64,000 nucleotides of DNA from JACKBK01 sp963707275 (GCA_963707275.1 CAVPPH010000010.1:253147-317146); one strand, 5' to 3'. Positions 46,637 to 56,880 are shown, counted from the first letter of the stretch. Notes: generated by a model from the letters alone, not told the origin. Translations and numbers: made by a program.

Positions 46637-47440
46637 ATGATCAGGAATTTTGCACGCCCAGGCGCTGGCCTGTTGATTCTGCTGGTGGCTGTGACTGCCT
46701 GTGCTTTGCCGGCTTCGCCAGAGACGGCCGGGCCAGCGGCTGTGGACAATCCGCCAGTCGTGGTTGAGACCTCTCCCGCGGTCGCTGTCGAAACGGTGAC
46801 TGTCGCGCCCGGGCCTATCAGCGGGGAGGCAGCAACGGCCACGGAACAGCCTGCTGAAGCGGTCCCGCTGCTGGTGGAAACGCCGGCGAAGGTCGTCGCG
46901 ACCGTTGAGCTGCAACCGGTCGAGGAGTCAAAAGTGGAAGAAGCAGCCGGGCCGACCGACGAGCAGCAGTGGGTGCTGGATGGCTTGCCCAGCCTTGGCC
47001 GTGCGCCAGAGCTGCGCAACGAGGTGTGGCTGAACAGCGAGCCGTTGCGGTTGGCTGAGCTGCGCGGCAAGGTCGTGCTGCTGGATATGTGGACCTTTGG
47101 CTGAATTAACTGCATCCACACGATTCCCTCGTTGAGGGAATGGCACCAAAAGTACACGGACGCAGGATTGGTCGTCATCGGCAATCACATGCCGGAATTC
47201 AACTACGAGAGCGATCTGGACAACGTCAAGGACGCGCTGGTGCGGCTGGACGTGCCCTATCCGGTCGCCATCGACAACGAGCGGCAGACGTGGCGAGCCT
47301 ACAACAATCGCTACTGGCCGACCATCTACCTGATCGACAAGCAGGGCAATATCCGCTACACACACATCGGCGAAGGCGGCTACGCCGAGACCGAACGGGT
47401 CATCGACGCGCTGTTGGCTGAGCCTTATCAGATCCAGTGA
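46637..47440 (+). CDS. thioredoxin-like selenolipoprotein with UxxC active site (UGA = selenocysteine)
   Basis: 267 residues with codon 156 (47102-47104) TGA. The N-terminus is a lipoprotein signal (GLLILLVAVTAC) and a Val/Glu/Pro linker of about 80 residues. The thioredoxin-fold domain starts at APELRNEVWLNSEPLRLAEL and reads VVLLDMWTFG-U-INC-IHTIPSLREWH. Relatives have WTFGCINCxxT, so UGA replaces the first Cys of CxxC. The same frame runs on without interruption through VVIGNHMPEFNYE and YWPTIYLIDKQGNIRYTHIG (cis-Pro) to the stop at 47440. A hairpin fitting the bacterial SECIS model follows the UGA. It is probably a DipZ/TlpA-like periplasmic thiol oxidoreductase. ATG 46637 has GGAGG upstream. 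Without recoding the product would end at the active site. Confidence 0.82.
47123..47141 (+). promoter_or_regulatory. bacterial SECIS-like hairpin
   Basis: ATTCCCTC (47123-47130), loop GTT, GAGGGAAT (47134-47141): a perfect 8-bp stem inside the coding sequence. The loop begins 26 bases after the UGA and its first base is G. Both agree with the bacterial SECIS model as I recall it (apical loop 16-37 bases from the UGA, G in its first two positions). The stem forces unusual codons here (ATT, TTG, AGG, GAA), including a rare Arg AGG. Confidence 0.75.
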
Positions 47441-47450
47441 TCAAGCGACG

Positions 47451-47506
47451 GTTTGTAGGAGCGACTTCAGCCGCCTCCGGAGGCGGCTGAAGTCGCTCCT
47501 ACAAAC
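47451..47506. repeat. 56-bp perfect palindrome (REP-like)
   Basis: 28-base arms meet without a loop at 47478/47479. The arm begins GTTTGTAGGAGCGACTTCAG, the TAGGAGCGRCTTCAG type common in REP elements of gammaproteobacteria and other phyla. It starts ten bases after the selenoprotein stop codon and may also act as a terminator or mRNA-stabilising structure. Confidence 0.85.
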
Positions 47507-47516
47507 CAGTCTGTCG

Positions 47517-47545
47517 AAGCCGGCTCCTTGCGGGAGCCGGCTTTT
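47517..47545 (+). terminator. terminator after the selenoprotein gene
   Basis: AAGCCGGCTCC (47517-47527), a 5-base loop, then the exact complement (47533-47543) and TT. It directly follows the large palindrome. Confidence 0.75.
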
Positions 47546-47635
47546 CGCGTTCTGGGAATCTCGCTGTTCTAGCGGAAATTGGGTCGTTAATTGGCATTTC
47601 TTATGATACATGTCATATTCGGCCCCTTGAACCCG

Positions 47636-47644
47636 TGTTATAAT
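47636..47644 (+). promoter_or_regulatory. extended -10 promoter of the liv operon
   Basis: TGT followed by a perfect TATAAT (47639-47644), 79 bases before the livJ ATG. No good -35 lies 17 bases upstream, which is acceptable for an extended -10 promoter. Confidence 0.55.
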
Positions 47645-47722
47645 AGGGCACTTTTTGGGTACTTGCACCTACCAATCTCACCGTCGTCCGTCTTTTTCAC
47701 CAATCACAAAGGAGTGACCCCT

Positions 47723-49055
47723 ATGAAACGACTGACCATCCTCGCTTCGGTTCTATTGATCATGGTTCTTCTGGCGGCTTGCGCTGGCCCCGCCACGCCT
47801 GCGCCTGCATCTGCCCCTGCTGACACTGCCAGCGAGCCGGCTGCCGATACCAGCAGCCCGGCATCGGAGCCAGCAGCCAGCGCCCAGGAAGTGCTCATCG
47901 GCTACACCGCCTCCAACACCGGCAAGTACAACGTCGAGTCGGACCGCCAGGTCAACGGCTTCAACCTGTGGATGAAGCAGGTCAACGATGCCGGCGGCAT
48001 CGACGCTGCCCGACGGCACCGTGCTCACGTTTGACGGGCAAGTCCTACGACGACGAGTCCAACACCGAGCGCGTGCAGGAACTCTACACCCGGCTGGCCA
48101 CCGAGGACGGCGCCGACTTCCTGATCAGCCCCTACTCCAGCGGTCTGACCTCGGCCTCATCGGTCATCGCCGAGCAGTACGGCAAGGTGATGATCACCAC
48201 CGGCGCCGCCTCCGACGACACCTACAAGCAGGGCTACACCGGCGTCTATCAGGCCTACACCCCGGCCAGCAAGTACCTGACCGGCGCAGTGGACATGCTC
48301 AAGGCCGACGCGCCCGATGTCAAGAAGCTCGCCATTGTCCACGAGAACGACAAGTTCTCCACCGACGTGGCCGAGTCGGCCAAGGCCTATGCCGAGGGAC
48401 AGGGCTACGAGATCGTGCTGTTCGAGGGCTACGACTCGGACACCACCGACTTTGCTCCCTTCATCAACAAGATCCAGCAGTCGGCGCCCGACGCCATCCT
48501 GGGCGGCGGCCACTTCCAGGACGGCAGCACCTTTGCCCGCCAGTTGGCTGAGAAGCAGATTGACGTGCCGTACGTGGCGCTGCTGGTCGCGCCGCCTGAG
48601 CCGACCTTCGCCGAGCTGGGCGACGCCGCCGTGGGCGTCATCGGCCCCAGCCAGTGGGAGCCGCAGGCCAAGTTCACGGCCGAAGCTGCGGCCGCCGACG
48701 GGCCTGGCGTGGGCCGGCCCCACCGGTGAAGAGTTCGTCAACGGCCTACAAGGCCGCCTACGGCGAGGAGCCATCCTACCACGCCGCCGGCGGCTACGTC
48801 GCCGGGCTGATGCTGGCGGAAGCGATCAAGAACGCCGACTCGCTGGACGACGCCGCCGTCAAGAAGGCTCTGGACGAGATGGACCTGCTGACCTTCTACG
48901 GCCACATCAAGTTCGACACCGGCGCCGAGGCCCACGGCCTGCAGATCGGCCACGACATGGTCTACGTCCAGTGGCAGAAGGACGCCGCCGGCAACCTGGT
49001 CAAGGAGGTGGTCTGGCCGGCCGCCGGCCGCACCGCGGACCCCATCACGCGTTAG
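47723..49055 (+). CDS. livJ: branched-chain amino acid type ABC transporter, substrate-binding lipoprotein (four frameshifts)
   Basis: Periplasmic-binding-protein-like receptor (LivJ/LivK family), about 443 residues. The lipobox is LLAAC after TILASVLLIMVLLAAC, then an Ala/Pro/Ser linker. The domain begins EVLIGYTASNTGKYNVESDR. It continues through DFLISPYSSGLTSASSVIAE, YGKVMITTGAASDDTY, KLAIVHENDKFSTDVA and NAILGGG-like APDAILGGGHFQDG to FYGHIKFDTGAEAHG. Single extra bases at about 48009, 48043, 48706 and 48741 break the frame. It has an AAAGGAGTG ribosome site and opens the liv operon. Ligand not certain: amino acid, amide or urea relatives exist. Confidence 0.9.
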
Positions 49056-49067
49056 AAACTAAATCTG

Positions 49068-49097
49068 AGACCCGGCTTTCGCAAGAAAGCCGGGTCT
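49068..49097 (+). terminator. hairpin between livJ and livH
   Basis: AGACCCGGCTTTC (49068-49080), loop GCAA, exact complement 49085-49097. It is an intra-operon attenuating hairpin, which would favour excess binding protein over permease. Confidence 0.7.
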
Positions 49098-49209
49098 TGC
49101 ATCCTGGCCTGACTGGCGGCGCTGGCTTTCTTGGCTGCGCCTGGCCGGCGCCTGTCTTCGGCAGGCTGCGCTGCATCCGAAGCATCATGTGTATCCTGGA
49201 GGACACCAC

Positions 49210-50071
49210 ATGTTTGATCAGTTGTTCGCATCGCTGACCGACGGCATGCTGGTGGGCGTTGTCTACGGCCTGGCGGCCATGGGGCTGACGCTGATCTTCG
49301 GCGTCATGAACGTCATCAACCTGGCCCACGGCCCGATCATCGCCCTCGGCATGTTCGGCGTCTATCTCTGCTACACCGTGCTCGGCCTCAATCCGTTCAT
49401 CGGGCCTGATCCTGACGGCCATGCTGGGCCTGCTTCTGGGCGTCATCATCTACTGGGCCGCCGTGCATCGGGTCATCGACGCGCCCCATCTGTCCAGCCT
49501 GCTCTCGACCTTCTCGGTCAACATGATCATCATCGGCATCGGCACGGCCGTCTTTTCAACGTCGTTTCCGCAACGTGGACTACAGCCTGGGCATCGTCGT
49601 CATCGGTCCGATCACCGTTCCTGGCACTCGGCTGACCTCGGCGCTGCTGGCGCTGCTGGTCACGGGGCTGCTCTACCTCTTCCTCTACCGCACCCGGCCG
49701 GGCAAGTACATCCGCGCGGTGGCCAACAACCGCACCTCGGCCGAGCTGATGGGCATTCCGTCCAATCGCGTGCTGGCGCTGAGCTTCGGCCTTGGCACGA
49801 TGCTGGCGGCCGTCGCCGGCGGGCTGATCGCCATGTCGCTGCCCTTCACGATTCTGTCCGGCGGCTCTACGAGCTGAAGAGCTTCGTCATCGTGGTGCTG
49901 GGCGGGCTGGGCAATCCCCTCGGCGCGCTGCTGGGCGGCGTGATCCTGGGGCTGATCGAGGGCCTGGTGCCGGTCTTCATGAAGACCACCTGGGTGCCGG
50001 TGCTCGAGTTCGTGCTCTTCATCCTGATCCTGCTGGTTCGCCCCCAGGGCCTGTTTGGAGCGAAGCAATAA
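49210..50071 (+). CDS. livH: branched-chain amino acid ABC transporter permease LivH (three frameshifts)
   Basis: Inner-membrane permease, about 287 residues. The opening LTDGMLVGVVYGLAAMGLTL and IFGVMNVINLAHGPIIALGM are the LivH signature. Later blocks are NVDYSLGIVVIGPI, YRTRPGKYIRAVANNRTSAE and the EAA-like loop SFGLGTMLAAVAGGLIA. KSFVIVVLGGLGNPLGALLGG and LLVRPQGLFG close it. Breaks lie near 49407, 49560 and 49863. ATG 49210 follows CTGGAGGACACC. The stop TAA shares a base with the livM start. Confidence 0.92.
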
Positions 50072-51058
50072 TGAGAATACTGCGCAACCCCGGCTTCTGG
50101 ATCGCCGTCGGCGGTGGTGGCCGTCGTCATTGCCTGCGGCGCGACCGGCAGGCGCCATCCGGCGCGAGACCTGGTTCACCGTGCTGCTGTTCGTCGGCCT
50201 GGCCTCCAGCTTGAACATCCTGCTGGGCTACACCGGCTATGTCAGCTTCGGCCACATCGTCTTCTTCGGCTTCGGCGGCTACATCGGCTTCTACGCCATC
50301 GACGAACTGGGCATGGAACTTGCTGGCCGGCGGCGCTGCTGGGCGGCGCTGGTGGCCGGCCTTGCTGGCCCTGCTGCTGGGTCTGGCCATCCTGCGGCTG
50401 CGCGGCGCCTACTTTGCCCTGGCGACCATCGGCATCAACGAGGCCATGAAGGCGCTGGTGATCAACATCCCGGCGCTGGGCGGCCCCAACGGCATGGAAC
50501 TCAACTTCTCCGTCTATCACGGCTACGGCGGCCCGGCCAAGGCGCTCTGGATCGTCTACTGGAGCGTGGCAGCCATCGCGCTGATCGTGGTGATCACCAG
50601 CTATCGTGGTCAAGAAGTCCAAGTTCGGCCTGGGGCTGATGGCCATCCGCGAGGACGAGGATGCGGCCGAGGTCATGGGCGTGGTCGCGCCCCGCGCCAA
50701 GACCTGGGCCTACGTGCTCTCGGCCTTCTTCCCCGGCATTCTGGGCGTGCTCTTCTTCTTCAAGCAGGGCATCATCGAGCCGGGCAGCGCCTTCCGTCTG
50801 CACATGTCCATCGAGACTGCTGGTGATGGTGATGCTGGGCGGCCCGGGCACGGTGCTGGGGCCGATCCTGGGCGCCGGCGCCTATCAGAGCCTGCGCGGC
50901 ACGCTGCTGACCAGCGACCTTGAACTGCTGGGCATGAAAGTGAAGGATATCCAACTGGCCGTGGCTGGCGTCCTGCTGCTGATCATCGTGCTGTTCATCC
51001 CCGTGGGCGCTGTCGGCTGGCTGCGCTCCCGGTCCACAACCCTGCGGAGGGTACTGGA

Positions 51059-51062
<4 letters not shown>
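50071..51062 (+). CDS. livM: branched-chain amino acid ABC transporter permease LivM (frameshifted)
   Basis: Second permease, about 330 residues. ETWFTVLLFVGLASSLNILL and GYTGYVSFGHIVFFGFGGYI are the LivM signature. LRLRGAYFALATIGINEAMK, KSKFGLGLMAIREDEDAAEV and LGGPGTVLGPILGAGAYQSL follow. Breaks lie near 50115, 50155, 50325, 50350, 50608 and 50815, most of them single extra bases. It starts in a TAATG overlap with livH and ends in an ATGA overlap with livG. Confidence 0.9.
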
Positions 51063-51818
<756 letters not shown>

Positions 51819-51819
51819 C

Positions 51820-52533
51820 ATGGCGCTGCTGGAAGTACGCAACGTCACATCTGGCTATGGCGAGCTGCAGATCCTGTGGGGCGCATCGCTGGCGGTGGAG
51901 CGAGGGCAGCTTGACCGCGCTGGTCGGCTCCAACGGCGCCGGCAAGACGACGCTGCTGCGCACCGTCGTGGGGCAGATCAAGCCCTGGCAAGGCCAGGTC
52001 ATCTTCGACGGCCAGGATGTCAGCAAGCTGCCCAGCCACCAGCAAGGCCGAGATGGGCCTGATCATGGTGCCGGAGGGCCGCCAGCTCTTCACCGACATG
52101 ACCGTGCAGGAAAACCTGGAGATGGGCGCGACGCCCAAGCGGGCGCGCGCCAACGCCGCGCAGAAACCTGGAGAAGGTCTTCACCATCTTTCCCCGGCTC
52201 AAGGAGCGAGCGGCGCAGAAGTCGGGCACCATGAGCGGCGGCGAGCAGCAGATGCTGGCCGTGGCGCGCGGCATCATGGCCGAGCCGGAGATCCTGATGA
52301 TCGACGAGCTGTCGCTGGGCCTGGCGCCGGTGCTGACGCTGGACCTCTTCCAGTCGCTGCGCCAACTGCGCAACGAGGGGCTGACCATCCTGCTGGTGGA
52401 GCAGAACGTGCGCATGGCGCTCAAGGTCAGCGACTACGCCTACGTGCTCAGCGAGGGCAAGAATGAAGTCCACGGCCCCTCCAAGGAAGTCGAAAAGGAC
52501 GAAGCCGTGCAGGAGGCCTATCTGGGAATCTAA
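51820..52533 (+). CDS. livF: branched-chain amino acid ABC transporter ATP-binding protein LivF (three frameshifts)
   Basis: About 237 residues. LLEVRNVTSGYGELQILWGA, Walker A ALVGSNGAGKTTLLRTVVGQ and IMVPEGRQLFTDMTVQENL come first. The full signature is GTMSGGEQQMLAVARGIM, then Walker B ILMIDELSLGLAP and ILLVEQNVRMALKVSDYAYV. Three extra bases at about 51910, 52043 and 52164 shift the frame. It is the last gene of livJHMGF; a strong terminator follows. Confidence 0.93.
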
Positions 52534-52568
52534 CCGCCGCCGGTAGCAGGCTGGCGATCTGGTGTGCT

Positions 52569-52605
52569 GAGAAGTCCGACTTTTTCGGCAAAAGTCGGAC
52601 TTCTC
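52569..52605 (+). terminator. terminator of the liv operon
   Basis: Perfect 16-bp arms GAGAAGTCCGACTTTT (52569-52584) and complement (52590-52605) with loop TCGGC, 36 bases past the livF stop. Confidence 0.85.
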
Positions 52606-52692
52606 GCGTCCGCCGACCAGCGCCAGCGCAGTTGTCGAAACACCACCGGCGTGCTATCATCGCAACGTATCCCAACGAATGAAGGACAATCG

Positions 52693-53104
52693 ATGTCACA
52701 AACACTCGCCAACGTCACCCTGGTCGTCCGCGACTATGACGAAGCTATCGCGTATTTCACCGGCGCGCTGGGCTTCAAGCTGATCGAGGATGCGCCGCTG
52801 GGCGGCGGCAAGCGCTGGGTGGTCGTCGCCCCGGACGGCGACGGGACGGGGCTGCTGCTGGCGCGCGCCGCGTCCCCTGAACAGGAAGCCGGCTGTCGGC
52901 AACCAGACCGGCGGTCGCGTCGCATTCTTCCTGCATACCGACAATTTCGCCCTTGACTATGCCAGGATGCAAGTGGCAGGTGTCGTGTTTCTGGAGGAGC
53001 CGCGCGATGAGCCGTACGGCACGGTGGTCGTCTTCGAGGATCTATACGGCAACAAATGGGATCTCGTGCAGCCGCGCCGTGGCCAGAGCGACGCACCGAA
53101 ATGA
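52693..53104 (+). CDS. VOC-superfamily (glyoxalase/bleomycin-resistance-like) protein (one frameshift)
   Basis: About 137 residues, two beta-alpha-beta-beta-beta modules. LANVTLVVRDYDEAIAYFTG and ALGFKLIEDAPLGGGKRWVV form the first. After one extra G near 52884 the second reads VGNQTGGRVAFFLHTDNFAL and YGTVVVFEDLYGNKWDLVQP. The metal-ligand Glu is in VFEDLYGN. Catalytic role unknown. GAAGGAC precedes the ATG. Confidence 0.87.
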
Positions 53105-53111
53105 GGATTTC

Positions 53112-53657
53112 GTGAACACCTACATCTCCATGCTGCGCGGCATCAACGTCGCTGGCCAGAAGAAGATCAAGATGGAAGACCTGCGCGCGCTGTATGTCTC
53201 GCTGGGCTTCACCAACGTTCAGAGCTACGTGCAGAGCGGCAACGTCATTTTCGACAGCGACGAGGCCGACGTTGCCGCTCTGGCGCCACGGATTGAAGCC
53301 GGTATCGAGCGCACCTTCGGTTACAGCGTTGCAGTGTTCATCCGCGACGGCGACGACTTCCGGCGTATCATCGACGGCAACCCGTTTGTGGCCCGCGAGA
53401 ACGTCGACCTGAAACGGCTCTACGTGACGTTCCTCTACCAGCCCGTTGCAGAAGGTGCCCTGAACGCGCTGGCAGTGCCCGCGAGCTGCGCGGACGAGTT
53501 TGCCGCGGCCGGTAACGCGGTCTACCTCTTCTGCCCCGACGGCTACGGGACATCCAAGTTGTCAAACACTTTCTTCGAGCGCAAGCTGGCGGTGCCGGCC
53601 ACAACACGCAATTGGAACAGCGTCAACGCATTGTACGAGATGGCGGCCAGCCGCTAA
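53112..53657 (+). CDS. DUF1697 family protein
   Basis: 181 residues. TYISMLRGINVAGQKKIKME, then LGFTNVQSYVQSGNVIFDS and a C-terminal KLSNTFFERKLAVPATTRNW match DUF1697 throughout. Function unknown for the family. A GTG start at 53112 after ATGAGG is chosen because the family begins right there. It is only seven bases after the VOC gene. Confidence 0.88.
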   Translation: MNTYISMLRGINVAGQKKIKMEDLRALYVSLGFTNVQSYVQSGNVIFDSDEADVAALAPRIEAGIERTFGYSVAVFIRDGDDFRRIIDGNPFVARENVDLKRLYVTFLYQPVAEGALNALAVPASCADEFAAAGNAVYLFCPDGYGTSKLSNTFFERKLAVPATTRNWNSVNALYEMAASR

Positions 53658-54764
53658 ATGGACGCGCAGCCTGTGAATCTCCCCGCGTTGATCCAGCAAC
53701 GACTTCATAACCAAAGTATCACCGGCGCGCGGTTTGAGACGGCCCGCGATGTGGTGAAGTGGTTGGGGGCAGTTCAGGCACAGGACTATCTCGGCGCGCT
53801 GTGGGCGGTCGGGCTGCGTATGAAGCAAGCCGTCGAAAGCGACGTCGAGCAGGCGCTGGCGGATCGCACGATCGTGCGCACCTGGCCGATGCGCGGCACG
53901 CTGCATTTCGTGCCGGCCGAGGACGTGCGCTGGATGCTGGCGCTGCTGACACCGAAGGTGATCGCAGGCAGCGCGCGCCGGCACGCCGAACTGGGGCTGG
54001 ACGACGCGACGTTTGCGCGTAGCCGCGAGGTGTTTGCAGATGCGTTGCAGGGAGGCAATCAGCTCACGCGCGCTGAGCTGGGCGAGGCATTGGAGGCAGC
54101 CGGCATCGCAACGGCCGGCCAGCGCCTGTATCACATCCTCGGATTGCTCGCGCAGGAGGGGTTGATCTGTTTCGGTGTGCGCCAGGGCAAGCAGCAGACC
54201 TTTGTCTTGCTGGACGAATGGGTTCCCGGCACGCGTAGCATGGCACGCGAAGAGGCGCTGGCTGAGTTGGCGCGCCGCTACTTCGCCAGTCACGGTCCGG
54301 CCACCGACCGAGATTTTGCGTGGTGGACCGGGTTGACGCTAGGCGATGCGCGGCTCGGACTGGAACTGGCCGGGTCGCAGTTGGTGCAGGAGGAGATCGA
54401 GGGCCAGACCTATTGGCGGTCACCGCTACAGGCCGTTGTTGATGAAGCAGAGCCGTCCGCCTGGCTGTTGCCGGCCTACGACGAATATACGGTCGGCTAC
54501 ACCGACCGCAGTGCGCTGCTCGACGCCGATGGTGTAAGATACACGGAAGCGGGGCACAGCATTCTCATGCCGGCGATTGTGATCCGCGGCCAGATGGTCG
54601 GCACCTGGCGCCGCACGATCCGGGCGCGCGCGGTCGAAATCGAACTTTACCCCTTTGCGCCGTTGTCCCAGGGTGACGCTGACCTGGTCGCGCTGGCGGC
54701 AACCCGCTATGGCGAGTTTCTTGGCTTGCCCGTGAAAATGAAAACACTGCGAGGATCTGTATGA
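53658..54764 (+). CDS. winged-helix DNA-binding protein of the AlkZ/HTH_42 family
   Basis: 368 residues, unbroken. VVKWLGAVQAQDYLGALWAV carries the VQAQD motif. TWPMRGTLHFVPAEDVRWML and PAYDEYTVGYTDRSALLD are further landmarks of the HTH_42 family, which includes AlkZ and YcaQ interstrand-crosslink glycosylases. It may unhook DNA crosslinks. It begins directly after the DUF1697 stop and ends in an ATGA overlap with the channel gene. Confidence 0.88.
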   Translation: MDAQPVNLPALIQQRLHNQSITGARFETARDVVKWLGAVQAQDYLGALWAVGLRMKQAVESDVEQALADRTIVRTWPMRGTLHFVPAEDVRWMLALLTPKVIAGSARRHAELGLDDATFARSREVFADALQGGNQLTRAELGEALEAAGIATAGQRLYHILGLLAQEGLICFGVRQGKQQTFVLLDEWVPGTRSMAREEALAELARRYFASHGPATDRDFAWWTGLTLGDARLGLELAGSQLVQEEIEGQTYWRSPLQAVVDEAEPSAWLLPAYDEYTVGYTDRSALLDADGVRYTEAGHSILMPAIVIRGQMVGTWRRTIRARAVEIELYPFAPLSQGDADLVALAATRYGEFLGLPVKMKTLRGSV

Positions 54765-55333
54765 GCAAAGGACGACTGGAAGCGTTCAGCGATGGCGTGC
54801 TGGCCATCATCATCACCATCATGGTGTTGGAGCTCGGTGTACCGCACGAGCCGACTTTGGCCGCGCTGCTGCCGCTGCTGCCGGTGTTCCTGAGCTACAT
54901 CCTCAGCTTCGTGTTCATCGGCATCTACTGGAACAACCACCATCACCTCTTGCAAGCGACCAGGCAGGTGACCGGCAGCGTTTTGTGGGCTAACCTGCAC
55001 TTGCTGTTCTGGCTGTCGCTGGTCCCCTTTGCCACCGGTTGGATGGGCGAGACCGAGTTCCAGTCGTGGCCGGTGGCGCTGTACGGCATGGTGCTGCTGC
55101 TTGCAGCCATCGCCTACTACATCCTGGCGCGCACGCTGGTTGCGTCGCAAGGCAAAGACTCCGCCCTGGCCGTTGCGTTGGGCAAAGACACCAAGGGCAA
55201 GATCTCCCTGATCATCTACGCCGTGGCCATTCCCCTCGCGTTCGTCAATCCGTGGATTTCGTGCGCGCTCTATGTGCTGGTCGCTGCCATGTGGCTGATC
55301 CCCGACCGGCGCATCGAGAAGTCGATTTCCTGA
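54761..55333 (+). CDS. TMEM175-family (DUF1211) potassium channel-like membrane protein
   Basis: 190 residues, six hydrophobic helices. GRLEAFSDGVLAIIITIMVL is the RxxxFSD selectivity-filter helix that defines bacterial TMEM175 channels, and FIGIYWNNHHHLL is the conserved third-helix motif. The length fits the bacterial single-module form, which works as a tetramer. Translationally coupled to the upstream gene through ATGA. Confidence 0.9.
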   Translation: MSKGRLEAFSDGVLAIIITIMVLELGVPHEPTLAALLPLLPVFLSYILSFVFIGIYWNNHHHLLQATRQVTGSVLWANLHLLFWLSLVPFATGWMGETEFQSWPVALYGMVLLLAAIAYYILARTLVASQGKDSALAVALGKDTKGKISLIIYAVAIPLAFVNPWISCALYVLVAAMWLIPDRRIEKSIS

Positions 55334-55344
55334 CGCCTGCCGGA

Positions 55345-55773
55345 TCAATACACCCAGGGGATCAGTCGCTTCGAGACTTGCTGGTAGGCTGGGTAGTCGG
55401 GGAAACGTTCGCTCAGCAGCTTCTCCTCGTAGCTCAGCTTAAACACGAAATCGATCAGCAGCACGATCCACGTTGCCACCCGCAGCGGCGTTGGCGCGTT
55501 GCCTACCAGCCCCAGCGTGCCCAGCAGCAGCGCCGCGTACATCGGGTGGCGGATGAAGCGATAGGGCCCGCTGGTGACCAGTTTCGCGCCGGCCAGCACG
55601 TCGGGCAGGACGTTGAAACGCCCCAGCCGCCAGGTCCACAGCGTCCACAGAGCCAGCGCCGCGCCGGCCAGTTCTACAGCCAGCCACAGCGGCTGGCGCG
55701 CGATCAGCGGTCCGGTCAGCGCGATGATGCCCAGGCAGATGAACTGGATGGCGACGAAGACAATCGACTTCAT
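55345..55773 (-). CDS. isoprenylcysteine carboxyl methyltransferase-like membrane protein
   Basis: 142 residues, four helices. SGPYRFIRHPMYAALLLGTL is the SAM-binding motif (RHPxY) of the ICMT/phospholipid methyltransferase group, and YEEKLLSERFPDYPAYQQVS is the standard C-terminal block. The substrate in bacteria is unclear. ATG 55773; upstream sequence in the same frame runs through the inverted repeat at 55788 and is not coding. Confidence 0.88.
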   Translation of the reverse strand: MKSIVFVAIQFICLGIIALTGPLIARQPLWLAVELAGAALALWTLWTWRLGRFNVLPDVLAGAKLVTSGPYRFIRHPMYAALLLGTLGLVGNAPTPLRVATWIVLLIDFVFKLSYEEKLLSERFPDYPAYQQVSKRLIPWVY

Positions 55774-55787
55774 TTGGCGATTTCCCA

Positions 55788-55850
55788 GGTGACAGTCACT
55801 TTCATCAAAGCTCACCTGGCCTTTCAGTAGCATTCGAAGTGACTGTCACC
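55788..55850. repeat. dispersed inverted repeat GGTGACAGTCACT, copy C (long loop)
   Basis: GGTGACAGTCACTTTC at 55788-55803 and GAAGTGACTGTCACC at 55836-55850. Same arms as copies A and B but separated by about 32 bases. Confidence 0.8.
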
Positions 55851-55892
55851 GACGGCCCGAACGGTCACTTCATTTGAACAAAGCGTTGCCCA

Positions 55893-56880
55893 TCATTTGT
55901 CCTTGAGGAAATCCAACACGATCTCACCAAATCCAGAGCCAGTGCTTAGCAGCGCGTAATGACCAGCGCCGGGTATCAGAATGAACTCGGCCTGGGGCAT
56001 GGCAGTTGCCATGGCCTGCACATGGCCGGGACGAAGAAGATCCTCATCCTCTCCGTTAAGGATCAGAATCTGGAGGCTCAATGCTTGCAAGCGCATCTGC
56101 ATCCAGGTTTGGCTCAGACAGTAACAGGTCTCGTGTCCTCTCAAGCATGACAGGGAGATGGTCTGGCGCAGGCGATAGCTCGCTGTAGTCGTACGACATT
56201 TCGTTCTCTAGCTCCGCAAGCGTCGCTTCTCGAATCCATTTCTCTACGGTTCCCGTGAGCCCACTCGGGCGTGTCCAGCCGGCGTAGGTCACCAGTGCTC
56301 GTACGCGCTCCGGATACTGCCTGGCCAGTTCCAGACCGGTGACTGCACCTGTGGTCCAGCCAACAATTCTCGCCTTGTCGATCTGTAAGTAGTCCATCAG
56401 CCGCACGACGTCATCCGCCATCAGGTCATAGCTCCAGTCAACCTCCCCATCCGTCGAACGCCCGTTGCCGCGGAAGTCAGGCGTAATCACCCGGTACTGT
56501 TGCGCAAAGAGTGCCACTTGGCGTCGCCAATCATCGGAGTTGGACAGATCGGCATGCAGCAGAATTAGCGGCTCGCCCTCGCCATAGGCGGCATAGTACA
56601 TCGTGAAGTCATCAAACTGCACGAGTTCGGCGATCGCATTCGCCGCCAACGGTGTGGGAGTCATGGTTGGGACTGCCGTGGTTGGCGTGGGGGTTGTCGT
56701 CGGAACCGGCGTTGGGGTTGCAGACGGCGCCGGCGAAGGTGTGACGGTTGGCTCAGGTGGGGGTTGCGTCGCCGGAACTGGCGTAGGCGGGGGTTGTCGC
56801 TCAGGATCGGATCTAGGGTCAGGACCCATTAATCCGATTGGATCGAATGACCGCAGCGAGCCCCGAGCGTACGTCAACAT
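55893..56880 (-). CDS. alpha/beta hydrolase, 5' end lost at the 56.82-kb junction (one frameshift)
   Basis: About 325 residues. The hydrolase domain has PLILLHADLSNSDDW, VITPDFRGNGRS, RIVGWTTGAVTGLELA (G-W-T-T-G in place of GxSxG, so Thr takes the nucleophile position) and, after a break near 56085, LILNGEDEDLLRPGHV and PGAGHYALL. A Pro/Thr linker typical of Chloroflexota lipoproteins precedes it, but the lipoprotein signal is missing. The frame runs instead into unrelated sequence (MLTYARGSLRSFDPIG) beyond about 56820. The gene is probably truncated there and may lack a proper start. Confidence 0.7.
56820..56836. repeat. 17-bp direct repeat, left copy
   Basis: CAGGACCCATTAATCCG here and CAGAACCCATTAATCCG at 58006-58022, same orientation, one mismatch. 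Together they bracket 1.2 kb that contains the esterase gene. Confidence 0.7.

Noticed and set aside
47450..47546. Palindrome plus terminator as part of a SECIS or riboswitch
   Set aside because: It lies after the stop codon of the selenoprotein gene; bacterial SECIS elements sit directly after the UGA, and no riboswitch consensus is visible.
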